The translations under genes were made by a program, and so were the position numbers. A DNA stretch of 64,000 nucleotides from NCBI RefSeq assembly GCF_910591885.1, contig NW_025963555.1, forward strand, positions 3,720,001 to 3,784,000, in the 5' to 3' direction. Every line of letters begins with the position of its first letter. The stretch's first letter is position 1. Positions 59,201 through 64,000 of the stretch are shown here, piece after piece. The notes below the pieces were generated by a model. It ran no database searches. It saw nothing but the letters and a program-made list of their open reading frames with translations, and was not told the origin of the DNA. Origin of the DNA: Bombus terrestris (taxonomy: Eukaryota; Arthropoda; Insecta; Hymenoptera; Apidae).

Positions 59201-62200
59201 ACGTAGTAGTACATAACGTAATACTTTATAATATAATAGTGTATAACGTTATTCGTCGTAACGTAATAGTGTATAACGTTATTCGTTGTAACGTAATAGT
59301 GTATAACGTTATGCGTTACTACGTAATAGTACATAACGTCATACGTCATATAGTGATACAGTGTAACGTTATTCGTTATAGCGTAGTAGTACATAACTTT
59401 ATACGTTATAATGTAATAGTTTATAACGTTATGCGTTACAGCGTAGTAGTACGTAACGTCATACGTCATGTAGTGATACAATATAACGTTATACGTTATA
59501 ATGTAATAGTGTATAACGTTATTCGTCGTAACGTAATAGTGTATAGCGTTATCTTTTACTACGTAATAGTACATAAGGTTATTCTTCATATAGTATTACA
59601 ATATAATGTTATACGTTATAACGTAGTAGTACATAACGAAATACGTTACTACGTAATAGTACATAACGTCATACGTCATATAGTCATACAATATAACGTT
59701 ATACGTCATAACGTAGTAGTACATAACGTTATACGTTATAATGTAACAGTTTATAAGATTATGCGTTATTACGTAATAGTACATAGCGTCATACGTCACA
59801 TAGTGATATAATGTAACGTTATACGTTATACCGTAGTAGTACATAAAATTATACATACTACGTAATAGTACATAACGTCATACGTCATGTTGAGATACAA
59901 TGAAACGTTATACGTTATATCGCACTAGTACATACCGTTATCCGTCATATGCTGGTACAATGTAACGTCTTACGTTATAATGGAGTAGTACATAACGTTA
60001 TATTTCATATAGGTGTACAGTACAATGTTATACGTTATAACGTAGTAGTACATAACGTTATATGAAATATAGTTGTACAATACAATGTTATACGTTACAG
60101 CGTAGTAGTACATAACGTCGTATGTCATATAGACACACAATGGAACGTTATACGTTATACCGTAGTAGTGCATATCGTTATACGTCATATAGTGGTACAA
60201 TATAACGTTATACGTTATAACGTAGAAGTACATAACGTTATACCTCATATAGATGTACAATATAACGTTATACGTTATAACGTACTAGTACATAACGATA
60301 TACGTTATAATGTAATAGTTTACAACGTTATGCGTTACTACGTAGTGGTACGTAACGTCATACGTCATATAGAGATACAATGAAACGTTTTACGTTATAC
60401 CCTAGCAGTTCATATCGTTATATGCCATTTAGTGGTACAATATAACATTATACGTTTTAACGTACTAGTACATAACGTTATACGTTATAATGTAATAGTG
60501 TATAACGTTAGTCGTCGTAACGTAATAGTGTATAACGTTATTCGTTGTAACGTAATAGTGTATAACGTTATGCGTAACTACGTAATAGTTCGTAATGGTA
60601 TACGTCACATAGTGGTACAATATAACGATATACTTTAGAACGTAGATGTACATAACGTTGTACGTCATATAGCTGTACAATATAACGTTATACGTTATAA
60701 CGTACTAGTACATAACGATATACGTTATAATGTAATTGTGTATCACGTTAATCGTCGTAACGTAGTAGTGTATAACGTTACTCGTTGTATCGAAATAGTG
60801 TATAACGTTATGCGTTACTACGTAATAGTACGTAATGTTATACGTCACATAGTGGTACAATATAACGTTATACGTTATAACGTAGAAGCACAAAACGGTA
60901 TCTGTTATAACGTAGTAGTACATAATGTAATACGTTCTAACGTAGTAGTAGATAATGTTATACGCTATAATGTAATATTTTATAACGTTATGCGTTACTA
61001 CGTAGTAGTAGGTAACGTCATACGTCATATAGTGATACAATGTAACGTTATACGTTATAACGTAGTAGAACATAACGATATACGTTACTACGTAATATTA
61101 CACAACGTCATACGTCACACAGTGATACAATATAACGTTATACGTTATAATGTAATAATTTATAACGTTATACGTTATAACGTAGTAGAACATAACGTTA
61201 TACGTTACAACGTAATATTACGTAACGTCATGCGTCATATAGTGATACAATGTAACGTTATACGTTATAACGTAGTAGAACATAACGTTATACGTTATAA
61301 TGTAATAATTTATAACGTTATACGTTATAACGTAGTAGATCATAACATTATGCGTTACTACGTAGTAGTACGTCACGTCATACGTCATATAGTGATACAA
61401 TGTAGCGTTATAAGTTATAACGTAGTAGTACATAACGTTATAAGTTATAATGTAATAGTTTATAACGTTATGCGTTGCTACGTAGTAGTACGTAACGTCA
61501 TACGTCATATAGTGATACAATGTAACGTTATACGTTATAACGTACTAGTACATAACGATATACGTTACAATGTAATAGTGTATAACGTTAATCGTCGTAA
61601 CGTAATAGTGTATAATGTTATTCGTTGTAACGAAATACTGTATAACGTTATGCGTCACTACGTAATAGTACATAACGTCATACGTCGCATAGTGATTCAA
61701 TATAACGTTATACGTTATAACGTAGTAGTACATAACGTTATACGTTACAACGTAGAAGTACATAACCTTATACGTTACTACGTAATAGTACATATCGTCA
61801 TACGTCATATAGAGATACAATGAAACGTTTTACGTTATACCGTAGTAGTGCATATCATTATATGTTATATAGTGGTACAATGTAACGTTATACGTTATAA
61901 CGTAGTAGTACATAACGTTATACGTTATAATGTAATAGTGTATAACTTTATTCGTCGTAACGTAATAGTGTATAACTTTATGCGTTACTACGTCATAGTA
62001 CATAACGTTATACGTCATATAGTTATACAATATAACGTTATAAATTATAACGTAGTAGTACATAACGTTCTACGTCACTACGTAATCGTACATAATGTCA
62101 TACGTCACATAGAGATACAATATAACGTTATACGTTATAACGTAGTAGAACATAACGTTATACGTTATAACGTAGTAGAACATAACGTTATACGTTACAA

Positions 62201-64000
62201 CGTAGTAGTACATAACGTTATACGTTATAACGTAATAGTTTATAACGTTATACGTTACTACGTAATAGTACACAACGTCATACGTCACATAGTGATACAA
62301 TATAACGTTATACGTCATAACGTAGTAGTACATAAAGTTATACATACTACGTAATAGTACATAACGTCATACGTCATGTTGAGATACAATGAAACGTTAT
62401 ACGTTATATCGCACTAGTACATACCGTTATCCGTCATATGCTGGTACAATGTAACGTCTTACGTTATAACGCAGTAGTACATAACGTTATATTTCATATA
62501 GGTGTACAGTACAATGTTATACGTTATAACGTAGTAGTACATAACGTTATATGTAATATAGTTGTACAATACAATGTTATACGTTACAGCGTAGTAGTAC
62601 ATAACGTCGTATGTCATATAGACACACAATGGAACGTTATACGTTATACCGTAGTTGTGCATATCGTTATACGTCATATAGTGGTACAATATAACGTTAT
62701 ACGTTATAACGTAGTAGTACATAACGTTATACCTCATATAGATGTACAATATAACGTTATACGTTATAACGTACTAGTACATAACGATATACGTTATAAT
62801 GTAATAGTTTACAACGTTATGCGTTACTACGTAGTAGTACGTAACGTCATACGTCATATAGAGATACAATGAAACGTTTTACGTTATACCCTAGCAGTTC
62901 ATATCGTTATATGCCATTTAGTGGTACAATATAACATTATACGTTTTAACGTACTAGTACATAACGTTATACGTTATAATGTAATAGTGTATAACGTTAG
63001 TCGTCGTAACGTAATAGTGTATAACGTTATTCGTTGTAACGTAATAGTGTATAACGTTATGCGTAACTACGTAATAGTTCGTAATGGTATACGTCACATA
63101 GTGGTACAATATAACGATATACTTTAGAACGTAGATGTACATAACGTTGTACGTCATATAGCTGTACAATATAACGTTATACGTTATAACGTACTAGTAC
63201 ATAACGATATACGTTATAATGTAATTGTGTATCACGTTAATCGTCGTAACGTAGTAGTGTATAACGTTACTCGTTGTATCGAAATAGTGTATAACGTTAT
63301 GCGTTACTACGTAATAGTACGTAATGTTATACGTCACATAGTGGTAAAATATAACGTTATACGTTATAACGTAGAAGCACAAAACGGTATCTGTTATAAC
63401 GTAGTAGTACATAATGTAATACGTTCTAACGTAGTAGTAGATAATGTTATACGCTATAATGTAATATTTTATAACGTTATGCGTTACTACGTAGTAGTAG
63501 GTAACGTCATACGTCATATAGTGATACAATATAACGTTATACGTTATAATGTAATAGTGTATAACGTTATTCGTCGTAACGTAATAGTGTATAACGTTAT
63601 TCGTTGTAACGTAATAGTGTATAACGTTATGCGTTACTACGAAATATTACGTAACATCATACGTCATATAGTGATACAATGTAACGTTATACGTTATAAC
63701 GTAGTAGAACATAACGTTATACGTTACTACGTAATATTACACAACGTCATACGTCACATGGTGATACAATATAACGTTATACGTCATAACGTAGTAGTAC
63801 ATAACGTTATACGTTATAATGTAATAATTTATAACGTTATACGTTATAACGTAGTAGAACATAACATTATGCGTTACTACGTAATAGTACATAACGTCAT
63901 ACGTCATATAGTGATACAATATAACGTCATATGTTATAACGTAGTAGTACATAACGTTATACGTTATAATGTAATAGTTTATAACGTTATGCGTTACTAC
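47590..64000 (+). repeat. Kilobase higher-order repeats in the 30-bp array
   Basis: A block with a fixed internal layout occurs six times. Its first landmark is near 47672, 49290, 53368, 55676, 59949 and 62438, and a second landmark is 483 bases further in every copy (48155, 49773, 53851, 56159, 60432, 62921). Copies differ by few bases, while block spacing varies (1,618 to 6,762). Confidence 0.85.

Larger units (their letters stand above)
43394..64000 (+). repeat. 30-bp satellite, right array, continues beyond window
   Basis: The same 30-base unit and 120-base tetramer as 35581-40363, about 687 units without foreign insertions. Open frames of up to about 700 codons (43573-45678, plus) and 570 codons (50916-52625, minus) arise because 30 is divisible by three. 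They consist of degenerate decapeptides with no other domain. The window ends inside the array. Confidence 0.93.

Noticed and set aside
43394..64000. A CRISPR-like array
   Set aside because: Units are contiguous 30-mers without unique spacers, the composition is eukaryotic and no cas genes are present.

Overview
The window looks like a nuclear heterochromatic region of an arthropod, most likely an insect. The evidence is the mix of a Jockey-type LINE, Copia and Ty3/Gypsy LTR elements, a mariner DD34D transposon and long satellite arrays, plus a TTAGGTTAGG motif (the arthropod telomere unit, twice) in each 421-bp satellite monomer. A hymenopteran would fit but cannot be proven from sequence alone. 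No operons, rRNA genes, CRISPR arrays or convincing functional tRNA genes are visible. Almost everything is mobile DNA or tandem repeat; the one plausible host-type gene is a small F-box reading frame.

Layout. 1-6860: a decayed Copia element (+) split by a full-length, apparently intact Jockey LINE (-) with a perfect 9-bp target-site duplication. 6861-7852: a 57-bp minisatellite and unassigned sequence. 7853-13245: a decayed Ty3/Gypsy element with two diverged flanking repeats (probable LTRs), a gag relic, RNase H and integrase relics, and further LTR-like insertions. 13260-13940: a short F-box gene with a polyadenylation signal. 13985-21405: a degenerate satellite of about 165 bp in four blocks, broken by an LTR-like island holding a solo Copia LTR (TSD CTTGT), an LTR-like segment with a 50-bp repeat, and a dead mariner. 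21406-25228: a second Copia element (5' LTR, primer site, gag-pol) with a tRNA-like insertion, several stops and no 3' end. 25230-35580: a 421-bp satellite with a trimeric higher-order repeat followed by a larger multi-monomer duplication. 35581-64000: a 30-bp satellite organised in 120-bp tetramers and kilobase-scale duplications, interrupted at 40364-43389 by a 3.0-kb LTR-like element with a 4-bp TSD.

How it fits together. The layers allow a relative chronology: old Gypsy and Copia copies and the 165-bp satellite, later mariner and Copia insertions into that satellite, and the Jockey element as one of the youngest events. The two large satellites to the right are organised as higher-order repeats like those of centromeric or pericentromeric arrays. 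The long reading frames across the 30-bp satellite (up to about 700 codons, on both strands) come from a stop-free repeat whose period is divisible by three and should not be annotated as genes.
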